From Streptococcus mitis (GTDB taxonomy: Bacteria; Bacillota; Bacilli; Lactobacillales; Streptococcaceae): a stretch of DNA of 64,000 nt. Positions 27,212-38,742 of this stretch are shown here, in pieces. The number at the start of each line of letters is the position of its first letter. Within the stretch, counting starts at the first letter, position 1. The notes beneath the pieces were generated by a model. That model did no database searches. It had not been told where the DNA came from and worked only from the letters and a program-made list of their open reading frames with translations. Both the position numbers and the translations under genes were made by a program. Where the stretch lies: contig NZ_CAMIAF010000008.1 in NCBI RefSeq assembly GCF_946190375.1, positions 1 through 64,000 of the forward strand. The letters are read 5' to 3'.

Positions 27212-27223
27212 AATAAACGTTAA

Positions 27224-27294
27224 GGCGGTATAGCCAAGTGGTAAGGCACGGCTCTGCAAAAGCTTGATCGTCGGTTCAAATCCGTCTACCGCCT
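27224..27294 (+). tRNA. tRNA-Cys (GCA)
   Basis: 71-nt cloverleaf: acceptor GGCGGTA pairs with TACCGCC, discriminator T as usual for tRNA-Cys, anticodon GCA in CTCTGCAAAAG, T-arm TCGGTTCAAATCCG. CCA is not encoded. Single tRNA with its own promoter and terminator. Confidence 0.95.
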
Positions 27295-27327
27295 TTCAAT
27301 ACCGAATTTATCGGAATTTATCAAGAC

Positions 27328-27356
27328 AAAAAAGCCCGTAAAATAGGGCTTTTTTA
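27328..27356 (+). terminator. Terminator downstream of tRNA-Cys
   Basis: AAAAAAGCCC and GGGCTTTTTT form a stem with an eight-base loop, followed by more T. Confidence 0.85.
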
Positions 27357-27455
27357 TTTTTATTTCATGATAAAAAAGGACAACTTTAAAACACTTTTGG
27401 GGCGGATTTGGGGGCTGAGTTTTTCGAGGATACTATTCCCTTTTGAAATCAACTG

Positions 27456-27489
27456 AAAAAAGCTTTGTCACTCCTGGTGACAAAAGCCT
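27456..27489 (-). terminator. Terminator of the CNNM/CorC gene
   Basis: AAGCTTTGTCAC (27460-27471) pairs with GTGACAAAAGCC (27477-27488); a T-run follows on the minus strand. Confidence 0.8.
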
Positions 27490-27494
27490 CTAGT

Positions 27495-28826
27495 TTACTC
27501 TGTTTCTTCTTCTATTTCAACTTCGGTAATTTGGACTTTTACCTTGGTAACACGGCCATTTTTCACTTTATCATTGGTTAGGATAAGCTGTTTGTTTTGG
27601 CTGACCAATTCATAGCTGAGTTTCTCAGTCGTTGGAATGGTCCCAACTCCTGTCAAATAATAACCAGCGATGGTATCAACGTCATCACTTGCCAGTTCGA
27701 CATCAAAGTAGTCATTAAAATCATTGAGATTCATGGTACCTTGAACAATATAAGTATCTTCTCCGATTTGATGAACTTCGATTTCAGCCTTATCTGTTTC
27801 GTCATCGATTTCCCCAACGATTTCCTCTAGGAGGTCTTCAAGTGTCACCAAACCAGCCATCCCACCGTATTCATCTAGCAAGATTGCCATTTGTCTTTGG
27901 GTATTGCGCAGTTCTTTTAACAAGTCATCCACAAAAATAGTTTCAGGAACAAAAAGTGGATCTTGTAAAATTCTCTTCCAAACAATATTGTCAAAACCGT
28001 CCACAAAGCCCGCCTTAAGGAGACTCTTGGTGTGAATAATCCCAATCACGTTATCCTTGTCTCCATCATAGACAGGGATACGAGAATAATTTTGTTTTAA
28101 AATACTTTGGATGATGGTTTGACTATCATCCTGAATATCGACCATAAAGGCATCCGTTCGAGGAACCATGACTTCTCTGGCCATTAATTCGTCCAGTGAA
28201 AAAATCCCCTGTAACATTTCAATTTCGTCAGCATCCAATGTTTCTTCACTATTTGTCAGCATATAGGCAATTTCATCACGGGTCATTTTTTCATCCGCAT
28301 CATCGAATGACATAGGAGTCAAATGGCTCAAGAAATTGGTCGAAGCAGCTAAAAGCCAAACAAAAGGACTGACTAGTTTTCCGAGCCCAATGATAACCGG
28401 CGCTGTACGAATTGCCAAGGCATCCTTTAGATTAAGAGCGATTCTCTTAGGATACAATTCCCCAAAAACGATGGAAATATAGGTCAAAAATGCCAAGGAT
28501 AGAAAAGTTGCCACGGCTTGTGCTGTTTCGCCATTCCCAAGCCAAGAGGCAATCACACGTCCTAGAGTATCAGCTAAACTCGCCCCTGATAAGATTGTAA
28601 TCAGGGTGATTCCTACCTGAATGGTTGATAAAAAATGGTTAGGATTTTCTAGTACCTTCAGAAGGCGGATGTAGCGTCTGTCTCCTTCTTCCGCCTTTTG
28701 TTCAACCCGCGCACGGTTAAGTGAAACCATGGCCATTTCTGTGGCTGAGAAAAAGGCATTTAATACCGTCAAAACAAACAATAAAACAAATTGTAGCAAC
28801 AAATTCTGACTACTTGGGTCTTCCAT
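27495..28826 (-). CDS. CNNM/CorC-HlyC family membrane protein
   Basis: 443 residues. DUF21 membrane domain with four hydrophobic segments (residues 8-160), a CBS pair (about 205-330, with VPRTDAFMVD and RIPVYDGDKDNVIGIIHTK), and a C-terminal CorC_HlyC domain (GTIPTTEKLSYEL). Related proteins export or sense Mg2+/Co2+; the older name is haemolysin. I chose the ATG at 28826, with AGGAGA eight bases ahead, over one ten codons upstream. Transcribed alone downstream of endA. Confidence 0.88.
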   Translation of the reverse strand: MEDPSSQNLLLQFVLLFVLTVLNAFFSATEMAMVSLNRARVEQKAEEGDRRYIRLLKVLENPNHFLSTIQVGITLITILSGASLADTLGRVIASWLGNGETAQAVATFLSLAFLTYISIVFGELYPKRIALNLKDALAIRTAPVIIGLGKLVSPFVWLLAASTNFLSHLTPMSFDDADEKMTRDEIAYMLTNSEETLDADEIEMLQGIFSLDELMAREVMVPRTDAFMVDIQDDSQTIIQSILKQNYSRIPVYDGDKDNVIGIIHTKSLLKAGFVDGFDNIVWKRILQDPLFVPETIFVDDLLKELRNTQRQMAILLDEYGGMAGLVTLEDLLEEIVGEIDDETDKAEIEVHQIGEDTYIVQGTMNLNDFNDYFDVELASDDVDTIAGYYLTGVGTIPTTEKLSYELVSQNKQLILTNDKVKNGRVTKVKVQITEVEIEEETE

Positions 28827-28931
28827 AGTTCTTCTCCTAAAATAGTATCTTGTCACTTATTATATCACAAAAATTAGCTCAGTACATATTATTTTTTCTC
28901 AGTGTCTATTCTAGTTCTACTTAAATTGTCC

Positions 28932-28970
28932 AAAAAAGAACCCCTACATCCACAAGTGACATAGGAGTTT
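28932..28970 (-). terminator. Terminator of murA-epuA-endA
   Basis: AACCCCTA (28939-28946) pairs with TAGGAGTT (28962-28969), with six T after it on the minus strand. Confidence 0.7.
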
Positions 28971-28980
28971 ATCTTATCTT

Positions 28981-30024
<1,044 letters not shown>

Positions 30025-30038
<14 letters not shown>

Positions 30039-31308
30039 CATTTGCCTCAATCCGCTGAATCTTAGCACCTAGCTGCGCCAACTTCTCATGGAAACGGTAG
30101 TAACCTCTATCCAAGTGAACCAATTTACCGACAACAGTTTCTCCTTGTGCTACCAAACCTGTCAAAATCAAGGATGCGCTGGCACGAAGGTCAGTTGAAA
30201 GGACTTCCGCTCCCTGCAAAGGTTGCCCACCAACAATACGAGCTGTATCACGGATAATCTCCGAGTGCAAGCCCATGCGTCGCATTTCTTCTAAGTGTTG
30301 GAAACGATTTTCGAAAACTGTCTCCACCATAGTTGATTCCCCTTTTGCAACGGTCATCAAGGCTGTAAATTGAGCCTGCATATCTGTTGGAAATCCTGGG
30401 TGGGGCAAGGTTTTCACATGGACAGCTTTTAGCTTTTCTAGTTGAGAACGAACTCGAATTCCTTCAGTCTCCTCTGTCACTTCCACTCCCATTTCAAGCA
30501 ATTTAGCAATCAAGGGACGGTTGTGCTCCCAAACAGCGTCTCGAATCAAGACATCACCGCCAGTCATGGCAGCAGCTACCATAAAGGTTCCTGCTTCGAT
30601 ACGGTCTTGGACTACATTGTGAGTCGTACCATGAAGTTTATCAACACCGGTGATGGTAATGGTCTCTGTACCAGCACCTTTAACCTTTGCTCCCATTTCA
30701 TTGAGGAGAATGGCGAGGTCAACAATCTCAGGCTCACGCGCAGCATTTTCAATAACTGTCACACCATCAGCCAAAGTCGCTGCCATCATCAAGTTCTGCG
30801 TAGCACCAACACTTGGGAAGTCCATATAGATATGAGCACCCTTCAAGCGGTCAGCCTTGGCTTCGATATAACCAGCCGTCTGGCTAATCTTAGCCCCCAT
30901 GGCTTCCAGACCTTTCAAATGAAGATCAATAGGACGGCTACCAATCGTACAACCACCTGGCATGGATACTTTGGCATGACCTACACGGGCAAGAATTGGT
31001 CCCAAGACAACGATAGATGCACGCATCTTGCTGACATACTTGTAAGGAGCTTCCTCTGTGATATCGCCAGTCGCATCCACCTCGACAAGATGAGCTTCCT
31101 CATCAAAATCCACCTTGGCATTTAAACCGCGAACCACCTGATTCATAGTGAAAACATCTGACAAGATAGGAACATTCTGCAAGACGGTCTTTCCTTCACT
31201 TGCTAGAATAGTCGCTGCCAATAAGGGCAAGACTGCATTTTTTGCTCCCTCGATCGTAACACTTCCTACCAGACGATTATCGCCACCTTGAACTACAATT
31301 TTTTCCAT
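30025..31308 (-). CDS. murA: UDP-GlcNAc 1-carboxyvinyltransferase
   Basis: 427 residues, EPSP-synthase fold. It catalyses the first committed step of peptidoglycan synthesis. Start region [21 protein letters not shown] with the conserved Lys22; the loop [19 protein letters not shown] near 113-131 contains the Cys attacked by fosfomycin. Streptococci have two MurA proteins; this is the one linked to epuA-endA. It starts 16 bases inside the end of an AT-rich acyltransferase gene, whose 3' end carries its AAAGGAAAA ribosome site. Confidence 0.95.
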
Positions 31309-32366
31309 AGAGTATTTTCCTTTAATGTTGGTTTTATAAATAGACTTACTTTTTGAATAAACCTATTAACTAATTTGTTAATAATCCAAGCAAAAATCAG
31401 ACTTATCATCAATACAAAAAATGTAAATAACACATCATTTACTCTGGATGACACAAATATTTTTTCCAGAATAGAGATTACTAGTCCATGTATCATATAT
31501 AATTCAAACGATATACTACCTAGTAAAATCAAAGACATATTTGAAAAATTTATTTTTTTCAGAAAAACAATAATAAAGTAGATTGTAAAAATAATATTAT
31601 CTAAATTAGCCGCCAGTGCATAACTATAGCTATCTTCTAAATGTATATACTTCAATAAAATATTGTATTTATGTGAGAAAAAGAGCAACACAGTGACTAA
31701 AATAATTGCTATAAAGTAATACCTATCTAAAAATCTATCAATTTTATTTTGATTTTTAGCCCATATTAGACCAATAACGAAGGCCAAGGCACTATTGTAC
31801 CACCAGACGCTATAGCCTAATTTTATAGCCAAACAGATATAACAGATTATAAATATTGTATTGACAACAATAGATAAGAACTTATTTTGAAAAAACTTAA
31901 ACGATATATAAAAGAACACATACATTAAAATTATAATATCAACAAACCAACCATTATATATAATTGTACTTCCTTTTTTAAATAAATTAATAAAAAAATT
32001 TAAATCCATTAATTGACCGTTTACGAATCTGTAAAACATATAAATCAAAGATATAGAAAAAAATGGAACTAGAATTTTAGAAAGTCTCTTAACTAAAAAA
32101 TTATCTAGGTAGTTTTTCTTATTTTCGTTCTGAAAATACAATCCATAGGCGGACAAAAAGAAGAAAATAGAAACAATATAGGTCCCCATATAGGAAAAAT
32201 TAGAAAATTCATCACCAGATGTAACCCATTGCGACACATGATGAAATATTATTCCTATGGCTAGAAATCCTCTAAGCCCTGATGTAGATTCAACACTTAG
32301 ATATTCCTTATTTTGAGGTAACAAATAAATTAATAGCGTTATTAATAACAAGACTATAATATCCAT
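31293..32366 (-). CDS. Acyltransferase-3 family membrane protein
   Basis: 357 residues with about ten membrane helices. [21 protein letters not shown] near the N-terminus is the acyltransferase-3 hallmark (conserved Arg and catalytic His). Such proteins O-acetylate sugars of surface polysaccharide, peptidoglycan or lipids; the substrate here is unknown. The gene is much richer in A and T than its neighbours, suggesting transfer. It sits between the DUF1146 gene and murA, overlapping the latter, and no transposase is visible. Whether murA depends on read-through from it cannot be decided. Confidence 0.82.
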   Translation of the reverse strand: MDIIVLLLITLLIYLLPQNKEYLSVESTSGLRGFLAIGIIFHHVSQWVTSGDEFSNFSYMGTYIVSIFFFLSAYGLYFQNENKKNYLDNFLVKRLSKILVPFFSISLIYMFYRFVNGQLMDLNFFINLFKKGSTIIYNGWFVDIIILMYVFFYISFKFFQNKFLSIVVNTIFIICYICLAIKLGYSVWWYNSALAFVIGLIWAKNQNKIDRFLDRYYFIAIILVTVLLFFSHKYNILLKYIHLEDSYSYALAANLDNIIFTIYFIIVFLKKINFSNMSLILLGSISFELYMIHGLVISILEKIFVSSRVNDVLFTFFVLMISLIFAWIINKLVNRFIQKVSLFIKPTLKENTLWKKL

Positions 32367-32427
32367 GAATTCTATTTCTCCCTATAAGTTTAATAATATC
32401 TTGAAAGTAATTTCTTAAACACGCAAA

Positions 32428-32658
32428 TTATAATAATCCTCTAAGCGCTTCTTGCCACAACTGATACAGGCTGATAAAGAAAGAACTCATGATGTAGCCC
32501 ATGACAATGCTAAAAAAGGCTACTAGTAAACGAACTTTTCCTGTATTCTCAGCTGTCACTTTTAAAACCTTTTCCCATCTAACAAGATTCTTTAAAAGGT
32601 AAAAACTCACATAAATAAAGAGCATGTGACTGCTTAGAGTGAATAATAATTGAACCAT
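32428..32658 (-). CDS. DUF1146 membrane protein (YwzB-like)
   Basis: 76 residues with two membrane helices (about 4-22 and 44-66) and a short loop (RWEKVLKVTAENTGKVRLL). Matches the DUF1146 pattern; function unknown, commonly found before murA or near ATP synthase genes in Firmicutes. Here it is separated from murA by the acyltransferase. Confidence 0.8.
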   Translation of the reverse strand: MVQLLFTLSSHMLFIYVSFYLLKNLVRWEKVLKVTAENTGKVRLLVAFFSIVMGYIMSSFFISLYQLWQEALRGLL

Positions 32659-32715
32659 TTGACTATTATACCATCTTCTCTGTTTGTGCGCTAGTTTGGA
32701 AATTTCTCTTAAAAA

Positions 32716-33753
32716 CTAGGGATTGTTTTTCAAGTAATCAATTGCATCTTGTAGGGTTTTAACAGGCACGATTTTCATATCTGTCTTGATTGTTTTAGCT
32801 GCTTCTAGGGCTGTTTGGTAGTTGTTTTTCGCATCCGGATGCGCTTTTTGTTCTTCTTCGCTAACAGGGTTATCTGGAGCAAAGAAAATAGCAGCACCTT
32901 CTCTAGCCGAAGCAACAACTTTTTTATCAATACCTCCAATATCCCCCACATTACCATCACGGTCAATGGTTCCTGTACCGGCAACAATACGGCCATTTCT
33001 AAGACCAGGGTCAGCTATTTGGGTATAGATTGCCAGACTAAACATGAGACCTGCACTTGGACCGCCGATACCAGCTGTTGAAAAGCGAATTGGGACATCA
33101 CTGGTCACTTCTGTACGGTCAATCAATCCGATTCCAATCCCATTTTTGCCATTTTCCAAGGTGATAATCTTACCTTCTGCAGACTTGGTTTGCCCATCCT
33201 CTTCATAGGTGACCTTGACGGAGTCCCCTAGTTTTTGAGAATTGACGTAATCAATCAAGTCTTTGGAACTGTCAAAGGTCTGATCATTGACTGCGGTAAC
33301 TGTATCAGAGATGTTGAGAATCCCTTTAAAGGTCGAATTATCCGTCACAGTCAAAACATAAACCCCAAGGTATTTAAGTTCAATATCCTTACCAGCTGTT
33401 TTTAGCCCTTGATACTTGGCCATATTTTGCGATGTTTGCATGTAGAATTGATTGATCCGCATAAATTCAACATCGGAAGAGCCACCTGTAGTCTCTTGGG
33501 CACTACGAATATCTGTAAAAGGCGTCAACCACGCATAAATCATATGGGCTAAAGTGGCATGCTGGACACCAACCGTAACGAATTGATAGGCACCAGCTTC
33601 CTTATCTTCTGTGTCATTGACTTTAAGGACTTGGCGAATATCTTCCGAACCACCTGGAACCTCTATATAGTAGGGCAAGGGCACTACAAATGCCAAGAAA
33701 GTCACAATCAAGGCCGCAATGACGTATAAGGGCCATCTAATCTTTTTTTTCAT
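32716..33753 (-). CDS. sepM: PDZ-Lon-like protease SepM
   Basis: 345 residues. N-terminal membrane anchor (8-28), a PDZ domain (about 125-200), and a Lon-like Ser-Lys protease domain with Ser233 in [11 protein letters not shown] and Lys277/278 in [11 protein letters not shown]. In S. mutans, SepM trims the competence-stimulating peptide on the cell surface; in Bacillus the homologue is YlbL. Start overlaps the coaD end by 17 bases. Substrate here is unknown. Confidence 0.88.
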   Translation of the reverse strand: MKKKIRWPLYVIAALIVTFLAFVVPLPYYIEVPGGSEDIRQVLKVNDTEDKEAGAYQFVTVGVQHATLAHMIYAWLTPFTDIRSAQETTGGSSDVEFMRINQFYMQTSQNMAKYQGLKTAGKDIELKYLGVYVLTVTDNSTFKGILNISDTVTAVNDQTFDSSKDLIDYVNSQKLGDSVKVTYEEDGQTKSAEGKIITLENGKNGIGIGLIDRTEVTSDVPIRFSTAGIGGPSAGLMFSLAIYTQIADPGLRNGRIVAGTGTIDRDGNVGDIGGIDKKVVASAREGAAIFFAPDNPVSEEEQKAHPDAKNNYQTALEAAKTIKTDMKIVPVKTLQDAIDYLKNNP

Positions 33754-34225
33754 TTCTTATTTCCTCCAAAATACTCTCAGGAACATAACAGGTAATATCC
33801 TGACCAAACTTCAAAAGCTCTCTAACACCTGATGAACTAATATAGAGATGTTCAGGTCGACTATGTAAATAAATGGTCTCTATATCAGGAGATAGCTGAT
33901 GGTTGTAGTAATCAAAACTAGCTTCATATTGCAAATCCGCTGCATTCCTCAAACCACGCACTAGACAAGTAGCCCCCAGTCTTTTTGCAACATCAACCAC
34001 CAATTCATCATGAGAAGACACAACTTCAACATTTTCTAAATGTTTCAAAGCCTCTTCTAGCCCCCGTTTACGATTTTCGATAGGGAGAAATCCTTGTTTG
34101 TGGGGATTAAAAAAAATACCGACATAAAGCTTATCAAAGAGTCTGCTCGCCCGTTCAATGATATCCAGATGCCCATTTGTCATCGGATCAAATGAGCCTG
34201 TGAATAAGCCAATCTTATCTGACAT
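33737..34225 (-). CDS. coaD: Phosphopantetheine adenylyltransferase
   Basis: 162 residues. It makes dephospho-CoA from 4'-phosphopantetheine and [17 protein letters not shown] (residues 10-23) carries the TxGH nucleotide motif; [13 protein letters not shown] near 128 is the ISSTxxR signature. Standard length. Overlaps rsmD upstream and sepM downstream. Confidence 0.95.
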   Translation of the reverse strand: MSDKIGLFTGSFDPMTNGHLDIIERASRLFDKLYVGIFFNPHKQGFLPIENRKRGLEEALKHLENVEVVSSHDELVVDVAKRLGATCLVRGLRNAADLQYEASFDYYNHQLSPDIETIYLHSRPEHLYISSSGVRELLKFGQDITCYVPESILEEIRNEKKD

Positions 34226-34754
34226 AGACTGTCACCTTACTAATTCCATAAATTTTTTCCTTCCAGATGCCCAGACAGGCAATTTCTTCTGGAAGTTCAA
34301 CGGCTTTATCCGTCTCACACACGACCATGACATCTTCAGAAAAAAGCTCCCTCTCAGCCATTTTTTCAATATCTGCTACGATTTGTTCCTTGGCATAAGG
34401 AGGGTCTAAGAAAATGAGGTCAAATCCCCCAGATACCTGTTCCAATGCCCTTTCTGCATCCATTTTGAGAAGTTGAAATTTCCCAACTTCCTTGGTCATC
34501 TGAATATTTTCAGCCACGATAGCCTGAGCCTTACGGTCTCGCTCAACCAAAACAGCGCTGGACATGCCACGCGATACTGCCTCGATAGATAAACCACCAC
34601 TACCTGCATAAAGGTCCAAGACTCGTCCACCTTCAAAGTAGGGACCAATCATGTTAAAAATAGCTCCCCTAACCTTATCCGAAGTAGGTCTTGTCGTCTT
34701 ACCTTCTAGTGTCTTGAGGGGACGTCCCCCATAGATTCCTGATACGATTTTCAT
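34215..34754 (-). CDS. rsmD: 16S rRNA (guanine966-N2)-methyltransferase
   Basis: 179 residues, SAM-dependent. Motif [15 protein letters not shown] near 45, catalytic LDPPY near 127, and the N-terminal [21 protein letters not shown] typical of RsmD. Acts on 16S rRNA in the small subunit. First gene of the rsmD-coaD-sepM unit. Confidence 0.95.
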   Translation of the reverse strand: MKIVSGIYGGRPLKTLEGKTTRPTSDKVRGAIFNMIGPYFEGGRVLDLYAGSGGLSIEAVSRGMSSAVLVERDRKAQAIVAENIQMTKEVGKFQLLKMDAERALEQVSGGFDLIFLDPPYAKEQIVADIEKMAERELFSEDVMVVCETDKAVELPEEIACLGIWKEKIYGISKVTVYVR

Positions 34755-34797
34755 ACCGTTTATTATACCAAATTATAGGCAAAAAGAGAAAGAAAAC

Positions 34798-34813
34798 CGA
34801 ACCTTGCGGTTCG
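34798..34813 (-). terminator. Terminator of asnA
   Basis: CGAACC (34798-34803) and GGTTCG (34808-34813) form a short stem with TTGC loop; GGTTTTCTTTC follows on the minus strand. Confidence 0.7.
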
Positions 34814-34818
34814 ATTCT

Positions 34819-35811
34819 CTATAAAATATTTTCGTAAGTATCGCGGACTTCTTGAGGCCAAACACTTGTTTGCACTTCTCCGATGTGTTTCTTACGAAGT
34901 AAGAACATGGCCATACGAGATTGTCCAATTCCTCCACCGATTGTCAATGGGAATAGGCCATTCAACAAAGCCTTGTGCCATTCCAATTCCAAGCGGTCTT
35001 CATCACCGGTAATTTCTACCTGACGGCGAAGAGTTTCTTCATCTACACGGATTCCCATAGAAGACAACTCAAAGGCTCCACCTAAAGATTCATTCCAGAC
35101 AAGAATATCACCATTTAGACCCTTGTAGCCATTTTCAGACTCGCTTGTCCAGTCATCGTAGTCTGGTGCACGTCCGTCGTGCGGTTTACCGTCTGGTAAT
35201 TCACCACCGATACCGATCAAGAAGACTGCTCCAAATTCTTTACAAATAGCATTTTCACGCTCTTTTGGTGTCAAGTCTGGGTAGCGTTCTACCAACTCTT
35301 CTGTGTGGATAAAAGTGATTTGTTTTGGCAAGATTGATTCGATGTCATAGCGAGCTTCAACAGCTAGTTCTGTCAAACGAATGGCCTTATAAATCTTCTC
35401 AACTGTTTCTTTTAGATAAGCGATGTTACGCTTACCATTTGGGATAACCTTCTCCCAGTCCCACTGGTCAACATAAACAGAGTGGGTCGCATCCAACGAG
35501 TCTTCGTCTGGACGAAGGGCCTTCATGTGGACGAAAAGACCTTCCCCCTCACCGAAACCAAAACGAGCCAAGGTATGGCGTTTCCATTTAGCAAGTGAGT
35601 GCACCACTTCATAAGTAGCATCAGGGATTTGGAGAACCTTGACCGATACGGCGTTCTCCACACCTGATAAGTTGTCCTGCATCCCGTCGCCGACCCTGCT
35701 CAAGATAGGACCTTGAACTTCGACAACTTCTAACTTATCTTTCAAATACTGGGTAAAAGTGTTTTTGACAAAGGAAATCTCTTCTTGTTGATGGATAAAA
35801 CTTTTCTTCAT
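34819..35811 (-). CDS. asnA: Aspartate-ammonia ligase
   Basis: 330 residues, standard AsnA length. It amidates aspartate with ammonia and ATP in a class II aminoacyl-tRNA-synthetase-like fold. Recognisable segments: [15 protein letters not shown] at the start, [12 protein letters not shown] near 112, and [17 protein letters not shown] near the C-terminus (class II motif 3-like). Monocistronic between terminators. Confidence 0.95.
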   Translation of the reverse strand: MKKSFIHQQEEISFVKNTFTQYLKDKLEVVEVQGPILSRVGDGMQDNLSGVENAVSVKVLQIPDATYEVVHSLAKWKRHTLARFGFGEGEGLFVHMKALRPDEDSLDATHSVYVDQWDWEKVIPNGKRNIAYLKETVEKIYKAIRLTELAVEARYDIESILPKQITFIHTEELVERYPDLTPKERENAICKEFGAVFLIGIGGELPDGKPHDGRAPDYDDWTSESENGYKGLNGDILVWNESLGGAFELSSMGIRVDEETLRRQVEITGDEDRLELEWHKALLNGLFPLTIGGGIGQSRMAMFLLRKKHIGEVQTSVWPQEVRDTYENIL

Positions 35812-35881
35812 AAACTACTCCTCAAAAAATTAATTAAAAGCATTATACACCTATTTTCAAGAAAAGGAAAGAGCAAATACG

Positions 35882-35911
35882 AAAAAAATCAGTGCTCCTT
35901 CGAACACTGAT
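35882..35911 (-). terminator. Terminator of the Bax-inhibitor-like gene
   Basis: ATCAGTG (35888-35894) and CACTGAT (35905-35911) pair, with seven T on the minus strand behind. Confidence 0.75.
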
Positions 35912-35923
35912 GTTAGGTACCTT

Positions 35924-36607
35924 CTAGTCATTACGACCGAAGATACGTAAAATACTTAGGAAAAGATTGATAAAATCAAGATAGATACTGAGAGCCATTG
36001 ACACAACCCAACCTGTCGCTACACGACCTTGTGATTGCTCATAAACGAGACGAATTCTTTGGTTGTCCCAAGCAATCAACCCTGAGAAAACCAAAACCAT
36101 GGCTACGCTAATCATATAATCAAAGAAGCCACTAGCCAAGAAAATATTGACTACCATAGCAATCAGCAAACCGATAAGAGCCGCCATCATAGCTCGACCA
36201 AGACCACTCAAGTCTTTCTTGGTGAAGATACCAACTGCCGCCATGACAAAGAAGAGAAGGGCGCTCGATACAAAGGCAGATAAAACTGTACCCGGAGTAT
36301 AGAAGGCTACCACAAAACTGAGGGTAAAGCCGTTTAAAACAGAGTAAAGTAAAAATACTGGAAGAGCCGCTGGACTATTCTTTGAAGCCATACTGCTGGC
36401 AACGAAAACCAAGGCCAACTCCGCAAAAGTAGCAATGGTCAACCAGAGACGCCCCTGCATCAAAAAGTAAACCAACTGAGATTGAAAGACCGTCAACATA
36501 AGGCCTGATACCAAAGCAGATAGTCCGATCCCCAGACCAACAAAGGCATAAACCTTAGCGTAAAATTGATTGAGACCTGCACGGTCATGAATAATAGTGT
36601 GATTCAT
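35924..36607 (-). CDS. Bax inhibitor-1/YccA family membrane protein
   Basis: 227 residues with seven membrane helices, starting after a short cytosolic segment (FYAKVYAFVGLGIGLSALVSG). BI-1 family; homologues such as BsYetJ conduct Ca2+ in a pH-dependent way and YccA modulates FtsH. Role in streptococci is unclear. Good AAGGAG ribosome site. Confidence 0.85.
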   Translation of the reverse strand: MNHTIIHDRAGLNQFYAKVYAFVGLGIGLSALVSGLMLTVFQSQLVYFLMQGRLWLTIATFAELALVFVASSMASKNSPAALPVFLLYSVLNGFTLSFVVAFYTPGTVLSAFVSSALLFFVMAAVGIFTKKDLSGLGRAMMAALIGLLIAMVVNIFLASGFFDYMISVAMVLVFSGLIAWDNQRIRLVYEQSQGRVATGWVVSMALSIYLDFINLFLSILRIFGRND

Positions 36608-36661
36608 CTTTTCTCCTTTTCTATGAACATCTTTCCTTGATTATAACAAAGAAAGTTAAAA

Positions 36662-37402
36662 TTAGCTTAAATGGAAAATTAAAATACCGGCCGCAACGGC
36701 AACATTCAAACTCTCTGCCTTACCCTTCATGCTAATATGGACCAATTGATCTGCACTTTCAGCCATGAGGGGACTAATTCCTTGACCCTCATTTCCCATG
36801 ACTAGTACAAAATTTTCTATAGGAGGCAGTTCTCTGTAATCAACAGAATCTTTAGATAGGGTTGTTGCCAGCACTGGGATAGCTGCTTCCTTAGCTTCCT
36901 CGAGAAGCCTTTGACTAGACATTCGGTAAATGGGCAGATGGAAATGACTGCCTTGCATGGAACGTAGGGTCTTGAGACTGTAGATATCTGCCGACTTATC
37001 TGAAACAATCACTCCTGTATAGCCTGCTGCATCCGCAGTTCGAATGATCGTTCCCACATTACCAGGATCTTGCACATCTTCCAAAAACAAGAACTTGCCC
37101 TGACTCAAGTCAGCTTGCCCTACTTCTTCTTTTTGAACCACGGCAACAATGCCCTGTGGAGTCTGAGAATCTGCCAAATCTAGCAAAATATCCTCTGACA
37201 CCCAGACAGTTTGCGGAAACGATGCTAGCTGATCTCGATAATTTTCTAAGGCAAAGATTTTCTCAATCGTCACTCCAGCTTGAACAGCTTCTTCAAACAA
37301 GTGCCAGCCTTCAATCAAATAAGCAGACTTGCGGTATTTTTTTTGGTGTAATTTCTTGGCATTTTTTACCACAGAATTGGCTTTTGAGGTTATAATAGTC
37401 AT
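36662..37402 (-). CDS. TrmH/SpoU family RNA methyltransferase
   Basis: 246 residues. An N-terminal substrate-binding part (VVKNAKKLHQKKYRKSAYLIEG) and a SPOUT domain with the knot motifs FLEDVQDPGNVGTIIRTADAAG, VLVMGNEGQGIS and KGKAESLNVAVAAGIL. Methylates 2'-O-ribose of rRNA or tRNA; the target is not known (YsgA-like). I chose ATG at 37402, six codons inside the longest frame. Divergent from acyP, 33 bp apart. Confidence 0.9.
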   Translation of the reverse strand: MTIITSKANSVVKNAKKLHQKKYRKSAYLIEGWHLFEEAVQAGVTIEKIFALENYRDQLASFPQTVWVSEDILLDLADSQTPQGIVAVVQKEEVGQADLSQGKFLFLEDVQDPGNVGTIIRTADAAGYTGVIVSDKSADIYSLKTLRSMQGSHFHLPIYRMSSQRLLEEAKEAAIPVLATTLSKDSVDYRELPPIENFVLVMGNEGQGISPLMAESADQLVHISMKGKAESLNVAVAAGILIFHLS

Positions 37403-37435
37403 AGAAATATTATAACACAATCAAAGGGGTTTGGT

Positions 37436-37714
37436 ATGCAAAAGGTTAGAATGATTGCCCAAGGTACGGTGCAAGGAGTCGGCTTTCGTTGGGGTGTTTA
37501 CAGCTTGGCACTTGAAATTGGTGGCATCACAGGTCGGGTATGGAATAACGACGATGGCACAGTGGAAATCTTAGCCCAAGCAGACTCATCTGCTATCATG
37601 GCGAAATTTATCCAAGAAATCCGAAAAGGACCCACACCTTTTTCAAAAGTCAGCTACTTAGATGTCAAACTAAGTAACTTTCCTCCTTACCCTGACTTTA
37701 AAATCGCAAATTAA
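37436..37714 (+). CDS. acyP: Acylphosphatase
   Basis: 92 residues. VQGVGFRWGVYSLA has the phosphate-binding Arg, and WNNDDGTVEI the catalytic Asn. Hydrolyses acyl phosphates. Ribosome site AAAGGGG. Standard length. Followed 77 bp later by yidC in the same direction. Confidence 0.92.
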   Translation: MQKVRMIAQGTVQGVGFRWGVYSLALEIGGITGRVWNNDDGTVEILAQADSSAIMAKFIQEIRKGPTPFSKVSYLDVKLSNFPPYPDFKIAN

Positions 37715-37791
37715 GTCTCTAGAACTATTGTATATTTTGTAAAAAAACAGTAGAATAGAAAGGTATAATTTTTAAAGAAGGAATAAAAACA

Positions 37792-38718
37792 GTGAAATCT
37801 ATTAAACGTTTTGCACTCTCGGCTATGGGAGTGGCTATGTTGCTTGTCTTGACTGGCTGTGTTAGCGTCGATAAAGCCACAGGAAAGCCAATAGGATTTA
37901 TTTGGAATACGATCGGAGCGCCTATGGCTGAAGCTATCAAGTACTTCGCTACTGATCAAGGTCTAGGCTTTGGTGTCGCTATCATCATCGTAACCATTAT
38001 CGTGCGCTTGATTATCTTGCCACTTGGTATCTACCAATCATGGAAGGCAACGCTTCACTCTGAAAAGATGAACGCCCTCAAGCACGTCCTTGAGCCACAT
38101 CAAACTCGTCTCAAGGAAGCGACTACTCAAGAAGAAAAACTCGAAGCCCAACAAGCTCTCTTTGCCGCTCAAAAAGAACACGGCATCAGCATGTTTGGTG
38201 GTGTAGGATGTTTCCCTATCCTCCTTCAAATGCCTTTCTTCTCTGCAATTTACTTTGCTGCCCAACATACTGAAGGGGTTGCTCAAGCAAGCTACCTAGG
38301 AATTCCTCTAGGCTCTCCAAGTATGATTTTAGCTGCCTGCGCTGGTGTCCTTTACTATCTTCAATCACTCCTTTCACTTCACGGAGTAGAAGATGAAACG
38401 CAAAGAGATCAAATCAAGAAAATGGCTTACGTGAGCCCAGTCATGATTGCCGGCTTCTCCCTCATCTCACCAGCTAGTGTCACACTTTATTGGGTTGTCG
38501 GTGGTTTCATGATGATTCTCCAACAGTTTATCGTCAACTATATCGTTCGTCCAAAACTTCGCAAAAAAGTCCGTGAAGAACTGGCGAAGAACCCACCAAA
38601 AGCAAGTGCTTTCTCTAAACCAAGTGGACGAAAAGACGTTACCCCTGAACAACCAACTGCTATCACAAGCAAGAAAAAACACAAAAATCGCAACGCTGGA
38701 AAACAACGTTCGAGATAA
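37792..38718 (+). CDS. yidC: Membrane protein insertase YidC/Oxa1
   Basis: 308 residues. Starts with GTG behind AGAAGGAAT. Signal peptide with lipobox LTGC (Cys23), then five membrane helices of the 60KD_IMP core (FGVAIIIVTIIVRLIILPLG with the groove Arg) and a Lys/Arg-rich C-terminal tail that binds ribosomes (SKKKHKNRNAGKQRSR). It inserts membrane proteins with or without SecYEG. The long basic tail suggests the YidC2 type. YidD is encoded at 6.8 kb. Confidence 0.94.
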   Translation: MKSIKRFALSAMGVAMLLVLTGCVSVDKATGKPIGFIWNTIGAPMAEAIKYFATDQGLGFGVAIIIVTIIVRLIILPLGIYQSWKATLHSEKMNALKHVLEPHQTRLKEATTQEEKLEAQQALFAAQKEHGISMFGGVGCFPILLQMPFFSAIYFAAQHTEGVAQASYLGIPLGSPSMILAACAGVLYYLQSLLSLHGVEDETQRDQIKKMAYVSPVMIAGFSLISPASVTLYWVVGGFMMILQQFIVNYIVRPKLRKKVREELAKNPPKASAFSKPSGRKDVTPEQPTAITSKKKHKNRNAGKQRSR

Positions 38719-38742
38719 AGCTACGTAAATTATCCAATAATT

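Noticed and set aside
30442-31125. 227-codon open frame on the plus strand
   Set aside because: Antisense to murA in full; Ser/His-rich translation typical of a shadow frame, no ribosome site.
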